Positions 35,259-43,657 of a stretch of DNA of 64,000 nt are shown piece by piece; within the stretch, counting starts at the first letter, position 1, and each line of letters opens with the position of its first letter. The notes under the pieces were generated by a model. The model searched no databases. It saw nothing but the letters and a program-made list of their open reading frames with translations, and had not been told where the DNA came from. Position numbers and translations under genes: made by a program. Source of the DNA: Polynucleobacter rarus (GTDB lineage: Bacteria > Pseudomonadota > Gammaproteobacteria > Burkholderiales > Burkholderiaceae); contig NZ_NTGB01000001.1 in assembly GCF_003072505.1 (NCBI RefSeq), positions 257,290-321,289 of the forward strand. Direction: 5' to 3'.

Positions 35259-35996
35259 ATGATTATGACTGATACTAACAAACAACCTGCGCCGATTCAG
35301 CTTTACTCATGGGCGACCCCGAACGGCCATAAGGTTCATATCATGCTTGAAGAGTGTGGTCTACAACTGGGTCGTGACTGGGATGTGCATGCAATCGATA
35401 TTGGTAAGGGTGCGCAGTTTACGCCTGAGTTTCTAAAGATTAGCCCTAATAATAAAATACCTGCAATGGTTGATAATGCTGGTCCTGGTAATCAACCCAT
35501 TAGCTTGTTTGAGTCTGGTGCTATTTTGATGTACTTGGCCGCGAAAACAGGGAAATTCATGCCTAAAAATGATCATGATCGTTTTAAGGTATTGGAATGG
35601 TTAATGTTCCAAATGGGGGGTGTTGGTCCGATGCTAGGCCAAACTCACCATTTTAGAATTTATGCCCCTGAAAAAATTGAATATGCGATCAATCGTTATA
35701 CAAATGAATCTAAACGTATTTATGGGGTGATTGAAAAGCAGTTATCACAAAATCCTTTTATTGCTGGTAAGGAATACTCTATCGCTGACATCGCCATTTT
35801 CCCATGGTTGCGCTCTTGGAAAAATCAAGGCGTTGAGATTACGGATTATCCACATTTATATAAGTGGTTTACGCAGATTAGTGAGCGTCCTGCAGTGATG
35901 CGTGGAGTAGAAGTTTTGCAAAGCTTAAGAGCCCCCACGCATGACGATAAAGCTAAGGAAATGTTATTTGGTGCTACTCAATATAAAAAGCATTAA
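35259..35996 (+). CDS. YghU-type glutathione S-transferase
   Basis: The 245-residue protein matches the YghU/YfcG nu-class GSTs: YSWATPNGHKVHIMLEE with the Thr-Pro-Asn-Gly glutathione loop, NNKIPAM, FESGAILMYLA and EWLMFQMGGVGPMLGQ, then IADIAIFPW. These enzymes act as disulfide-bond reductases or in detoxification. It closes the catabolic cluster and is followed by a terminator. A second ATG two codons in (35265) is an equally good start. Confidence 0.85.
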   Translation: MIMTDTNKQPAPIQLYSWATPNGHKVHIMLEECGLQLGRDWDVHAIDIGKGAQFTPEFLKISPNNKIPAMVDNAGPGNQPISLFESGAILMYLAAKTGKFMPKNDHDRFKVLEWLMFQMGGVGPMLGQTHHFRIYAPEKIEYAINRYTNESKRIYGVIEKQLSQNPFIAGKEYSIADIAIFPWLRSWKNQGVEITDYPHLYKWFTQISERPAVMRGVEVLQSLRAPTHDDKAKEMLFGATQYKKH

Positions 35997-36026
35997 TTAC
36001 AATCTGCTTGTAATTTTAACTATGAG

Positions 36027-36056
36027 CCTGCAGGGAGTCCTTGCAGGTTTTTTTTT
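36027..36056 (+). terminator. Intrinsic terminator after the GST gene, directly before the C-S lyase gene
   Basis: CCTGCAGGG and TCCTTGCAGG form a nine-pair stem (one G-T) with loop AGT, followed by nine T. The next start codon is at 36071. Confidence 0.85.
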
Positions 36057-36070
36057 GAAGAACTAGGAAG

Positions 36071-37204
36071 ATGAATCGTTTTGATCAAGTTATTTCTCGC
36101 CAAAATACCAACTCAGTAAGGTGGGATAAGTATGCCAAAGATGTGATTCCTTTATGGGTAGCAGATATGGATTTTGCTGTGGCTGATTGCATCACCGAAG
36201 CCCTTGAGCGAAGAATACAACACCCTATTTATGGGTATACACATGCCTCGGAAGAATTCAAAGAGGCGATCCAAGACTATTTGTTAAAAAGGTATCAATA
36301 CGCGATTGAGAAAGACTGGTTAGTTTTTATTCCTAGTGTAGTTAGTGGCCTGCATATGACCGCTAGAAATCTATTGAAACCTAGTGAGCACGCATTAATA
36401 CCATCTCCTGCATATCATCACTTTCACATGGCTCTAGAGGGCTCTCAGAATGCTTATAGCACTTACTCCTATAGGTTGCAGAATAATCGCTGGGTGATCG
36501 ATTTAGACGCTATGAGAAAATTGATCTTACCCAATACGCGTCTATTGATGTTGTGCAACCCTCATAATCCTGGCGGCACCGTATTGAGCACTACTGAAAT
36601 TGCACAAATTAATGCCTTAGCGCAAGAACATCAGCTGATCATCTGTTCTGATGAAATCCACGCTGATTTAATTCTTGATCCAGATCTGCAACATATTCCG
36701 ATTGGTAAAGAGGTTGATCCTCATCAGTTGACGATGAGTCTGATGTCACTCAATAAAACGTTTAATTTTCCGGGTATTGGTTTAGGTTGGGCGGTGATTC
36801 CGAATGCAAATTTAAGAAATCAATTTGCTAAAGATTTACATACCTTAGTACCAGGACCTAATGCCCTCGCTTTTGAGGTAAGTTTAGCTGCAATGCAAGG
36901 CGGTGAGGCTTGGCATGTCGAGCTTTTAAATTATCTTCGTCAAAATCGACAAATCGTAAAAAATTGGGTTGATTCTCATTCAGGTTTACAGATGGCTCAT
37001 TTAGATGCGACATATTTAGCGTGGATTGATGCTACCCTATTAAATAATAAACAATTGAACCAAGATTTTTTGAGCGCAGGGGTTGCCATTTCTCCGGGTC
37101 AGCAATTTGGTTCGAATGATTTTTTTCGATTAAATTTCGGCACCAATCAAGCGCTGTTAAAAGAAGCCTTGGATAGGATGTCGAAGGTTGTAGAAAAAAA
37201 TTAA
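36071..37204 (+). CDS. PatB/MalY-type cystathionine beta-lyase (PLP C-S lyase)
   Basis: The 377-residue protein is a fold type I PLP enzyme with SVRWDKYAKDVIPLWVADMDF at the start (the MalY/PatB signature), CNPHNPGG, SDEIHADL and a PLP Lys in LNKTFNFPGIGLGWAV. It probably cleaves cystathionine or related cysteine thioethers. AGGAAG is directly upstream. A glutathione transferase and an esterase on either side suggest thioether metabolism, but that link is only positional. Confidence 0.85.
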   Translation: MNRFDQVISRQNTNSVRWDKYAKDVIPLWVADMDFAVADCITEALERRIQHPIYGYTHASEEFKEAIQDYLLKRYQYAIEKDWLVFIPSVVSGLHMTARNLLKPSEHALIPSPAYHHFHMALEGSQNAYSTYSYRLQNNRWVIDLDAMRKLILPNTRLLMLCNPHNPGGTVLSTTEIAQINALAQEHQLIICSDEIHADLILDPDLQHIPIGKEVDPHQLTMSLMSLNKTFNFPGIGLGWAVIPNANLRNQFAKDLHTLVPGPNALAFEVSLAAMQGGEAWHVELLNYLRQNRQIVKNWVDSHSGLQMAHLDATYLAWIDATLLNNKQLNQDFLSAGVAISPGQQFGSNDFFRLNFGTNQALLKEALDRMSKVVEKN

Positions 37205-37231
37205 AGCCAAAATCTTAGAAAGTTTTAAATT

Positions 37232-38128
37232 ATGCAGAGTTTACGATCCAGGTATTACTACTATCAGGTTAAGCGTCTACTTGCTCAAATGAAGTCTTTG
37301 AGTTTTGAGCAGCGTCGTTTAGCTTATGATCAACTCGCTTTGGACCGGGGTAATTTTGCAAAAGAGACGACTCTTGAGAGAAGGAACTTTGGTATTCATG
37401 CAGGGGACTATATTCAACCCCTTCAGCATAAAAATCGCGGCATTATCATCTATTTACACGGCGGTGTTTATGCACTGGGCTCAGCATTATCTCACCGAGC
37501 TATTGGCACGCATTTAGCAAAGGCTAGTGGTGCTGATGTATTTGTGTTTGACTACCCTTTAGCCCCCGAAAGACCTTATCCTGCTGCCCTCTATGACACC
37601 GTTGGACTTTACCGGCATATTCAACACGAATTTGTGGATCGACCGATTGCCTTGGCAGGCGACTCCGCTGGTGCAGGCTTAGCCATTGGCGCTTCTCTCG
37701 TCCTAAGAGATGCTAACGATGTCATGCCAGTATCGTTGGGTTTGTTATCGCCTTGGACGGATTTAACCAGCAGTAATGCATCGCATCAAACCAAGCGTGC
37801 TTTCGATCCCTTTTTTGCGGATCCTCAGCGCTTAATCAATGCTGCTAAAACCTATGCAGGGGAACATCCACTGACAGACCCGTTAATCTCTGCGCAGTTT
37901 GCGAATTTAAAAAACCTGCCACCCATGCTGATTCAAGTGGGAGATTATGAAGCCCTGTTAGATGATGCTTTGGTGCTCCATCGTCGCGCCCTTGAGGCTG
38001 GACTAGAAGCGCAAATTCAGGTGTGGCCGAAGATGTGGCATGTCTGGCAATTACTCGCTGGCATGATGCCCGAGGCCAGTAAAGCAATTGATGATTTAGG
38101 TGCCTTTTTAGATCAGCACTTTCAGTAA
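37232..38128 (+). CDS. Alpha/beta hydrolase, hormone-sensitive-lipase family
   Basis: The 298-residue protein has the oxyanion motif HGG at 76-78, the nucleophile elbow GDSAG at 143-147 (Ser145), a later Asp in YEALLDD and the catalytic His in MWHVWQ. This is the HSL family of carboxylesterases acting on short-chain esters. It has no signal peptide. It starts about 30 bases after the C-S lyase gene, so it may share its transcript; its end overlaps the end of the convergent panE gene by seven bases. Confidence 0.85.
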   Translation: MQSLRSRYYYYQVKRLLAQMKSLSFEQRRLAYDQLALDRGNFAKETTLERRNFGIHAGDYIQPLQHKNRGIIIYLHGGVYALGSALSHRAIGTHLAKASGADVFVFDYPLAPERPYPAALYDTVGLYRHIQHEFVDRPIALAGDSAGAGLAIGASLVLRDANDVMPVSLGLLSPWTDLTSSNASHQTKRAFDPFFADPQRLINAAKTYAGEHPLTDPLISAQFANLKNLPPMLIQVGDYEALLDDALVLHRRALEAGLEAQIQVWPKMWHVWQLLAGMMPEASKAIDDLGAFLDQHFQ

Positions 38129-39033
38129 AGTCGCTCTTGCATTTTAACTAGGGTAGTTAGCAAAGTATTCAATGGCGTTGGCACATTGAGTAAAGCCCCT
38201 TTTTCTTGCGCTAAGCCGTTCAGCTCGGCAATTTCAGTGGGCCGTTTTGCCATTAAATCTTGCGCCATAGAGGATTTTTGTAGAGGCCACTGAATCGCTA
38301 CATTTTGAATTTGATTGAGGATAAATTGCTCATCTAAGGAGACTTTTTCCGCTTTAGCGAGCGCAAAACACTCTTGCACGATTGCATCGATCATCTCGGG
38401 GATATTAGCTTGCTGGACTAGGTCTTGATAATTAATTTTGCCTATTGCGGAGAGGGCGTTAAAAGCACAATTAATAATCCACTTACTCCATAAGTCATGA
38501 TTAATATTGGATGAAATACTGACCTGACAAGAAGCCCGTTGAAAAATTCCAGCTAATTGATTTAAGTCATGATCTGTATTATCTGAGTCAATTGGCCTGC
38601 CCAGAACGAGCTTGCCACCCCCTTGGTAAGACACTTCATTTTCAGCACTCATAGACAGGGCTGCGTAAATCATCGCAACATCGATAGGGCGACCTAAAAT
38701 CTCAGAAAGCCTAGCAGCATTTTGTAAGCCATTTTGCATGCTCAGAACGATGGTGTTCTTTGCTAAATAAGGTTGAATTTGTTTTGCGACCACCTTAGTT
38801 TGATTTGCTTTAACGCAGATAAAAACTACTTTAGCATTTTGAATGACTTGAGACTCATCCCTTACATTTATTTGAATATGTTGTGTATAGGTAGGCCACT
38901 TAATCCGTAAGCCTTGCTCTTTGATGATTTTGGCCCGCTGAGCTTTAGTTATCAGCACCACTTCCTGGCCGCTAGCTGCGATAAGGCCACCGTAATAACA
39001 GCCAACTGCTCCTGCGCCGAGAATTGCAATCAT
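38122..39033 (-). CDS. panE: 2-Dehydropantoate 2-reductase
   Basis: The 303-residue protein begins IAILGAGAVGCYYGGLIA, the NADP-binding motif of ketopantoate reductases, with VFICVKANQT, MQNGLQN and a C-terminal domain carrying NCAFNALSAI and KSSMAQDLMAKRPTEIAELNG, including the catalytic Lys and Glu regions. It makes pantoate for coenzyme A. It lies 18 bases downstream of hemW in the rph-rdgB-hemW-panE run. Confidence 0.85.
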   Translation of the reverse strand: MIAILGAGAVGCYYGGLIAASGQEVVLITKAQRAKIIKEQGLRIKWPTYTQHIQINVRDESQVIQNAKVVFICVKANQTKVVAKQIQPYLAKNTIVLSMQNGLQNAARLSEILGRPIDVAMIYAALSMSAENEVSYQGGGKLVLGRPIDSDNTDHDLNQLAGIFQRASCQVSISSNINHDLWSKWIINCAFNALSAIGKINYQDLVQQANIPEMIDAIVQECFALAKAEKVSLDEQFILNQIQNVAIQWPLQKSSMAQDLMAKRPTEIAELNGLAQEKGALLNVPTPLNTLLTTLVKMQERLY

Positions 39034-39051
39034 TTCTTCACCTCTTCGCAG

Positions 39052-40293
39052 TTAATCGCCAAGATCCGGTTCATCTAAAAAAATTTCTTGTAAATCATTT
39101 AAAAATTGTAAGCCTAAGGCTGTCGCTTGCAACTGTTGAAGGTTGTTTTCTAATAAGCCTTTTTCGATAGCCAGATTCATCTGGGGCAAAATTTGCGTGA
39201 TTTCAACTCCAGTTCGATCGGCAAAATAATGACTTGGTACACCATCAATTAAGCGCAGTGCATTGAGCATAAATTCAAAAGGTAGTTCTGACCCTTGCAC
39301 GACCCTCTCTTCAATCAGGGCTTTACTGGGGGAGTAAATATTTTTTAAATAGGTTTCTGGGTGCCGCTCTTTGACAGTTCTTAAAATCTGATTCGCAGAA
39401 GAAATTTTGCCATGGGCTCCAGCCCCGATCCCTAAGTAATCGCCGAAAGCCCAATAATTCACATTATGTTGACAGCGGGCATTCGGTTTGGCAAAAGCTG
39501 AAATTTCATAGCGAGCATAGCCACCCTTATTTAATTCTTCCAGAAGTTGGTCTTGCATATCGTAAGCGGTATCTTCATCCGGAATCGTGGGCGGGAATTT
39601 TGCAAAATAGGTATTGGGTTCAATCGTTAAGTGGTACAAGGAAAGATGCCCTGTGTCATAACTCAAGGCTTCTTGTAAATCAGATAGTGCTTGCGAAGGA
39701 GTTTGCCCTGGCAGAGCGTACATTAAATCGATATTCACTTTTGGAAAATAGTGTTTCGCAAGCTTAATCGCTTCTCTGGCCTCTTCAGCCCGATGAATTC
39801 TGCCTAGACGACTCAAATGTTCATCATTAAAACTCTGAATACCTAGGGAAATACGATTGACACCACTAGCAGCGTAAGAAGCAAAATTAGCGGACTCAAC
39901 GGAACCTGGGTTCGCTTCTAAAGTAATTTCGATATCTGCATCCATGGGAATGCGCGCTCTGATAGCCGCTAGCAGATAATCAAGGTTGGGTCCAGAAATA
40001 AGACTCGGAGTCCCCCCACCAATGAAGATGGAACGAATTCTTCGGCCCCATACGAGAGGTAAGGAATTTTCTAAATCTAAAATTAAAGCTTCAATATAAA
40101 GTTTTTGCGCCTCAGCAAACTGATCTTGTGCCGGCGCATTATGGGAATTAAAGTCGCAATAAGGACATTTTTTTTCACACCAAGGAAAATGAATGTAGAT
40201 CGCCAAAGGGGGCAGGGAGGTTAGCTGAGTAACTGAGGACTTAGTCTGTGCTTTTTTTAGCCAAACGACAGGTTGTTCAGGAATGAGATTCAT
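39052..40293 (-). CDS. hemW: Radical SAM haem chaperone HemW (HemN-like)
   Basis: The 413-residue protein has the radical SAM motif CEKKCPYCDFNSH (C-x3-C-x2-C), FIGGGTPSLIS, EANPGSVE, RISLGIQSF and IDLMYALPGQT, all typical of HemW. HemW delivers haem to respiratory enzymes and is distinct from the coproporphyrinogen oxidase HemN. Its ATG overlaps the rdgB stop by four bases, so translation is coupled. The pair rdgB-hemW is common in proteobacteria. Confidence 0.92.
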   Translation of the reverse strand: MNLIPEQPVVWLKKAQTKSSVTQLTSLPPLAIYIHFPWCEKKCPYCDFNSHNAPAQDQFAEAQKLYIEALILDLENSLPLVWGRRIRSIFIGGGTPSLISGPNLDYLLAAIRARIPMDADIEITLEANPGSVESANFASYAASGVNRISLGIQSFNDEHLSRLGRIHRAEEAREAIKLAKHYFPKVNIDLMYALPGQTPSQALSDLQEALSYDTGHLSLYHLTIEPNTYFAKFPPTIPDEDTAYDMQDQLLEELNKGGYARYEISAFAKPNARCQHNVNYWAFGDYLGIGAGAHGKISSANQILRTVKERHPETYLKNIYSPSKALIEERVVQGSELPFEFMLNALRLIDGVPSHYFADRTGVEITQILPQMNLAIEKGLLENNLQQLQATALGLQFLNDLQEIFLDEPDLGD

Positions 40294-40931
40294 GAAGTTG
40301 ATCGATCAATCAGAGCTTGAATAAGCAGTTCAGTTGCTAAGGCACGATGGCTCATGATATTTTTTAATTCGAGTGAAATCTCTGCTGCTGTTTTTTCAAA
40401 CGGAGGGAGATAAAAGTGACAGTCGTAGCCAAAACCACCTGTGCCACGCGCTTCATCGATGACCTCTCCACGCCACTGCGCACTCACAATAATTGGTTCA
40501 GGGTCATTTGGATTTCTAACCAGTACAAGTGCACAAACATAATGCGCATTTCGGTTCGTCACGCCTTGTAAATTCTGAATTAATAATTGGTTATTTTCTT
40601 GATCAGTTGCCCCAATTCCAGCATACCTGGCTGAGAAAATGCCGGGCGCATCATTTAACGCTGTTACACAAATACCCGAGTCATCAGCTAATGCTGGCAA
40701 TCCACTAGCAAGGCTTGCGTGCCTTGCTTTGGTCAGTGCATTTTCGAAAAAAGTCGCAAAAGGTTCCTCAGCAGGGGGGATTTGTAAATCACCTTGGGGA
40801 AGAACCGTAAGTCCTAATGGATTTAAAAGTCGAGAAAACTCAGTAACTTTGCCTTGATTATTACTTGCTAAAACTAATTGATCTGACCCTAAAAATTGGG
40901 TCATCAAATGCTTGTCTAGTTCTGTTTGCAT
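40290..40931 (-). CDS. rdgB: dITP/XTP pyrophosphatase
   Basis: The 213-residue protein has LVLASNNQGKVTEFSRLL, the acidic site ALADDSGICV, PGIFSARYAG and GGFGYDCHF, matching the Ham1/RdgB family, which removes non-canonical purine triphosphates. It follows rph by three bases. The start used gives about 10 residues more than E. coli RdgB; an internal Met at residue 10 is an alternative. Confidence 0.93.
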   Translation of the reverse strand: MQTELDKHLMTQFLGSDQLVLASNNQGKVTEFSRLLNPLGLTVLPQGDLQIPPAEEPFATFFENALTKARHASLASGLPALADDSGICVTALNDAPGIFSARYAGIGATDQENNQLLIQNLQGVTNRNAHYVCALVLVRNPNDPEPIIVSAQWRGEVIDEARGTGGFGYDCHFYLPPFEKTAAEISLELKNIMSHRALATELLIQALIDRSTS

Positions 40932-40934
40932 AAG

Positions 40935-41666
40935 TTACTTCGTATTGAAGGCTTCCTTTTGAATTTCTACTAAACGTCCAATACTGTTTGAGCCTAACTC
41001 TAAAAGTTGTAAGAGTTCTGCTTGTGAGAAAGGATATCCCTCTGCAGTACCTTGAATTTCAACAATACCACCTTTACCCGTCATGACGATATTCATATCT
41101 GTATCACAGGCTGAATCCTCGGCGTAATCTAAATCGGTGACAGGCACTCCTTGATAGATACCAACTGAAATGGCGGCAATATGATCGAGGATAGGGTCTT
41201 TGGCAATCAGACCTTTTTCAAGAAGTTGATTCACCGCATCCCTGGCTGCAACGAAACCACCAGTAATAGAGGCAGTTCTAGTGCCACCGTCAGCTTGAAT
41301 TACGTCACAGTCAATATGGATTGTTCTTTCGCCCAATAGTTTTAAATCAAAGACACTTCTTAAAGATCTACCAATTAAACGTTGGATTTCTTGAGTACGA
41401 CCAGATTGTTTGCCACGAGCCGCTTCCCGATCATTACGGGTGTGTGTTGATCTTGGCAACATACCGTATTCAGCAGTAACCCAGCCTTCCCCTTTACCTT
41501 TTTGGTGAGGTGGAACCTTTTCTAGAACACTGGCAGTGCATAAAACTTGCGTATCTCCAAACGAGATTAATACTGAACCTTCAGCATGTTTCGTAAAGCC
41601 ACGCTGGATTTGTACTTTTCGTAGTTCATTATTCAGTCTTTTGCTAGGTCTATTTGAAGTTGTCAT
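40935..41666 (-). CDS. rph: Ribonuclease PH
   Basis: RNase PH trims tRNA 3' ends by phosphorolysis. Motifs are [53 protein letters not shown] and [17 protein letters not shown]. The frame is open to 41801, but ATG 41666 gives 243 residues, the normal family length, and the sequence starts as in relatives. The rph start is about 100 bases from the divergent yicC start. Confidence 0.92.
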   Translation of the reverse strand: MTTSNRPSKRLNNELRKVQIQRGFTKHAEGSVLISFGDTQVLCTASVLEKVPPHQKGKGEGWVTAEYGMLPRSTHTRNDREAARGKQSGRTQEIQRLIGRSLRSVFDLKLLGERTIHIDCDVIQADGGTRTASITGGFVAARDAVNQLLEKGLIAKDPILDHIAAISVGIYQGVPVTDLDYAEDSACDTDMNIVMTGKGGIVEIQGTAEGYPFSQAELLQLLELGSNSIGRLVEIQKEAFNTK

Positions 41667-41762
41667 GGTTATTTCAGTAATTAAAAGGAGTGATTGTAGT
41701 GTGCCTTGCACAATTTTATTGATTTTAATACCATTGGACACACAACACTTTACAATAATCCA

Positions 41763-42701
41763 ATGATTAATAGCATGACGGGATTTGGGGCTTACCGTCA
41801 CCCCTTAATTTTGAGAGCCAAGAATCACGGACAAGTTCATTTTGAACTGCGGTCTGTGAATTCTCGTTTTTTAGACATTACTTTTAGAATGCCGGATGAA
41901 CTGCGTTTCGCTGAGCAGGCTATTCGAGAGATGATTGGTAAAAAACTCAATCGAGGTAAGGTTGAAATTAAGATTTATATCCAAAAAGAAGCTGATTCAT
42001 CTGGGCAAGATACAAATAGTAAATCCCAAGAGCAAAAATTAAATACCCAACTCATTCAAAGCTTAAAAGCAACAGAATCTTTGATTTTAAAAGAATTACC
42101 CGGCTCAAAACCTTTATCCGTTAAAGATGTTTTGCTATGGCCTGGTGTCATGATTCAAGAGGAATTAGATCAGGACGCGCTATTAGAAGTTGTGCTGTTA
42201 GGACTAGACGAGGTCTTAAAGCTTTTTATGCAAAGCCGGGCGATAGAAGGAAACGCTTTAAAAAATGTAATTTTAAACAAAGTGGATCAGATGGATGCGA
42301 TGATTCTGGAGATTGAACCTTTACTGCCTAAAATCATTCAAACTTATCAGCAGAAATTATGCGAAAAAGTATTGGCGGTATTGAACGGCATCGACCAACA
42401 AGGACGTAGTTTTAATCACGAAGACTTATCAGACCGAATTCGTCAAGAAGTCGTCTTATACGGCGTTCGGATTGATGTTGAAGAAGAAATTGCTCGCTTG
42501 AAGACTCATTTCCATGCCGTTAGAAATACTCTGGATAAAGGCGGGCCAGTTGGAAAAAAATTAGACTTCCTGATGCAGGAATTACAAAGAGAAAGTAATA
42601 CCCTCGGTTCAAAATCAGTTCATCAAGAAACGAGTAATGCCTCGATGGAATTAAAATTACTCGTTGAACAAATTCGTGAACAAGTGCAAAACTTGGAATG
42701 A
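41763..42701 (+). CDS. yicC: YicC family endoribonuclease
   Basis: From ATG 41763 the 312-residue protein begins [12 protein letters not shown], the standard YicC start, and ends [20 protein letters not shown]. It contains [20 protein letters not shown] and [21 protein letters not shown], the DUF1732 end domain. YicC proteins have been shown to cleave RNA. The longer open frame from 41706 is not used. It is followed 20 bases later by gmk, a common pairing. Confidence 0.9.
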   Translation: MINSMTGFGAYRHPLILRAKNHGQVHFELRSVNSRFLDITFRMPDELRFAEQAIREMIGKKLNRGKVEIKIYIQKEADSSGQDTNSKSQEQKLNTQLIQSLKATESLILKELPGSKPLSVKDVLLWPGVMIQEELDQDALLEVVLLGLDEVLKLFMQSRAIEGNALKNVILNKVDQMDAMILEIEPLLPKIIQTYQQKLCEKVLAVLNGIDQQGRSFNHEDLSDRIRQEVVLYGVRIDVEEEIARLKTHFHAVRNTLDKGGPVGKKLDFLMQELQRESNTLGSKSVHQETSNASMELKLLVEQIREQVQNLE

Positions 42702-42721
42702 TCCAGTGAGGAGCGAATAAT

Positions 42722-43339
42722 ATGAGTTACAGTGGCAGTATGATTATGGTCGTAGCCCCCTCAGGTGCAGGTAAATCATCCCTAGTGGCAGCTTTGATGG
42801 CCACAGATCCTGCCCTGACTTTGTCAATTTCTTTTACTACTAGAAAACCTAGACCCGGTGAGACAAATGGTGAGAGTTATTACTTTATTTCTGAAACAGA
42901 ATTTTTACAACGTAAAGATAGTGGCGATTTTCTAGAGTGGGCTCTCGTACATGGTAATTATTACGGAACATCGAAGTCCTGGATTTTAGAGAAAATGCAA
43001 CTTGGTCAAGATGTGATTCTTGAAATTGACTGGCAGGGCGCTCAACAAATTCAACGCATCGTGCCACAAGCTACTTGGGTTTTTATATTACCGCCATCCA
43101 TTGCAGTTCTCGAAGATCGTTTACGTAGACGGGGTCAAGATGATGAGAAAACGATCGAGAAGAGATTAGCTGCAGCCCATGCAGAGCTTAGTCATTTAGA
43201 AGAGGCAGATTATTTAGTCGTCAATGAAGTGTTTGATAACGCACTTTTGGAATTACGCCATATAGTTTGTGCAAGCAGGTTAAGAACTCACCAACAAGTC
43301 AGTAAGCTCGCTCATTTGGTAAGTGAACTTCAAGGTTAA
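42722..43339 (+). CDS. gmk: Guanylate kinase
   Basis: The 205-residue protein has the P-loop VAPSGAGKSSL, SISFTTRKPRPGETNGESY for GMP binding, and ILEIDWQGAQQI. It phosphorylates GMP to GDP. AGGAG lies just before the ATG. Position between yicC and rpoZ-spoT is conserved in proteobacteria. Confidence 0.95.
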   Translation: MSYSGSMIMVVAPSGAGKSSLVAALMATDPALTLSISFTTRKPRPGETNGESYYFISETEFLQRKDSGDFLEWALVHGNYYGTSKSWILEKMQLGQDVILEIDWQGAQQIQRIVPQATWVFILPPSIAVLEDRLRRRGQDDEKTIEKRLAAAHAELSHLEEADYLVVNEVFDNALLELRHIVCASRLRTHQQVSKLAHLVSELQG

Positions 43340-43442
43340 TAAGGTTCTAGCTCAATTTAGCGCTGTTTAGAGTAGAATGTAAGTTATCACACCCTTTATT
43401 CTATTTAAAGATGAGGGTCAATTAAGAATTAGGATTCATATC

Positions 43443-43646
43443 ATGGCAAGAATTACTGTTGAAGATTGTTTAAAAAGCATTCCAAATCGTTTTGATTTGG
43501 TACTTGCAGCAACCTATCGTGCTCGTCAATTGGCACAAGGTCATACACCGCGCGTTGTATCGAAGGACAAGCCTACTGTGATCGCCTTGCGTGAAATTGC
43601 CGCTGGTATGACAGATCGGGATATGCTCTCTAAAGTACCTCTATAA
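43443..43646 (+). CDS. rpoZ: RNA polymerase omega subunit
   Basis: The 67-residue protein matches Rpo[33 protein letters not shown] and [11 protein letters not shown]. Omega stabilises RNA polymerase assembly and takes part in ppGpp binding. It precedes spoT by 11 bases, linking it with the stringent-response gene. Confidence 0.95.
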   Translation: MARITVEDCLKSIPNRFDLVLAATYRARQLAQGHTPRVVSKDKPTVIALREIAAGMTDRDMLSKVPL

Positions 43647-43657
43647 GGAGTGCTCTC

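Noticed and set aside
41706..41734. TTGCAC and TACCAT with 17-base spacing as a yicC promoter
   Set aside because: The -10 is poor, and several equal alternatives exist in this AT-rich gap, so no promoter is claimed.
41706..41762. Upstream extension of yicC in frame
   Set aside because: The YicC family starts with the MI-SMTGFG motif at 41763; the extension lies in the shared promoter region with rph.
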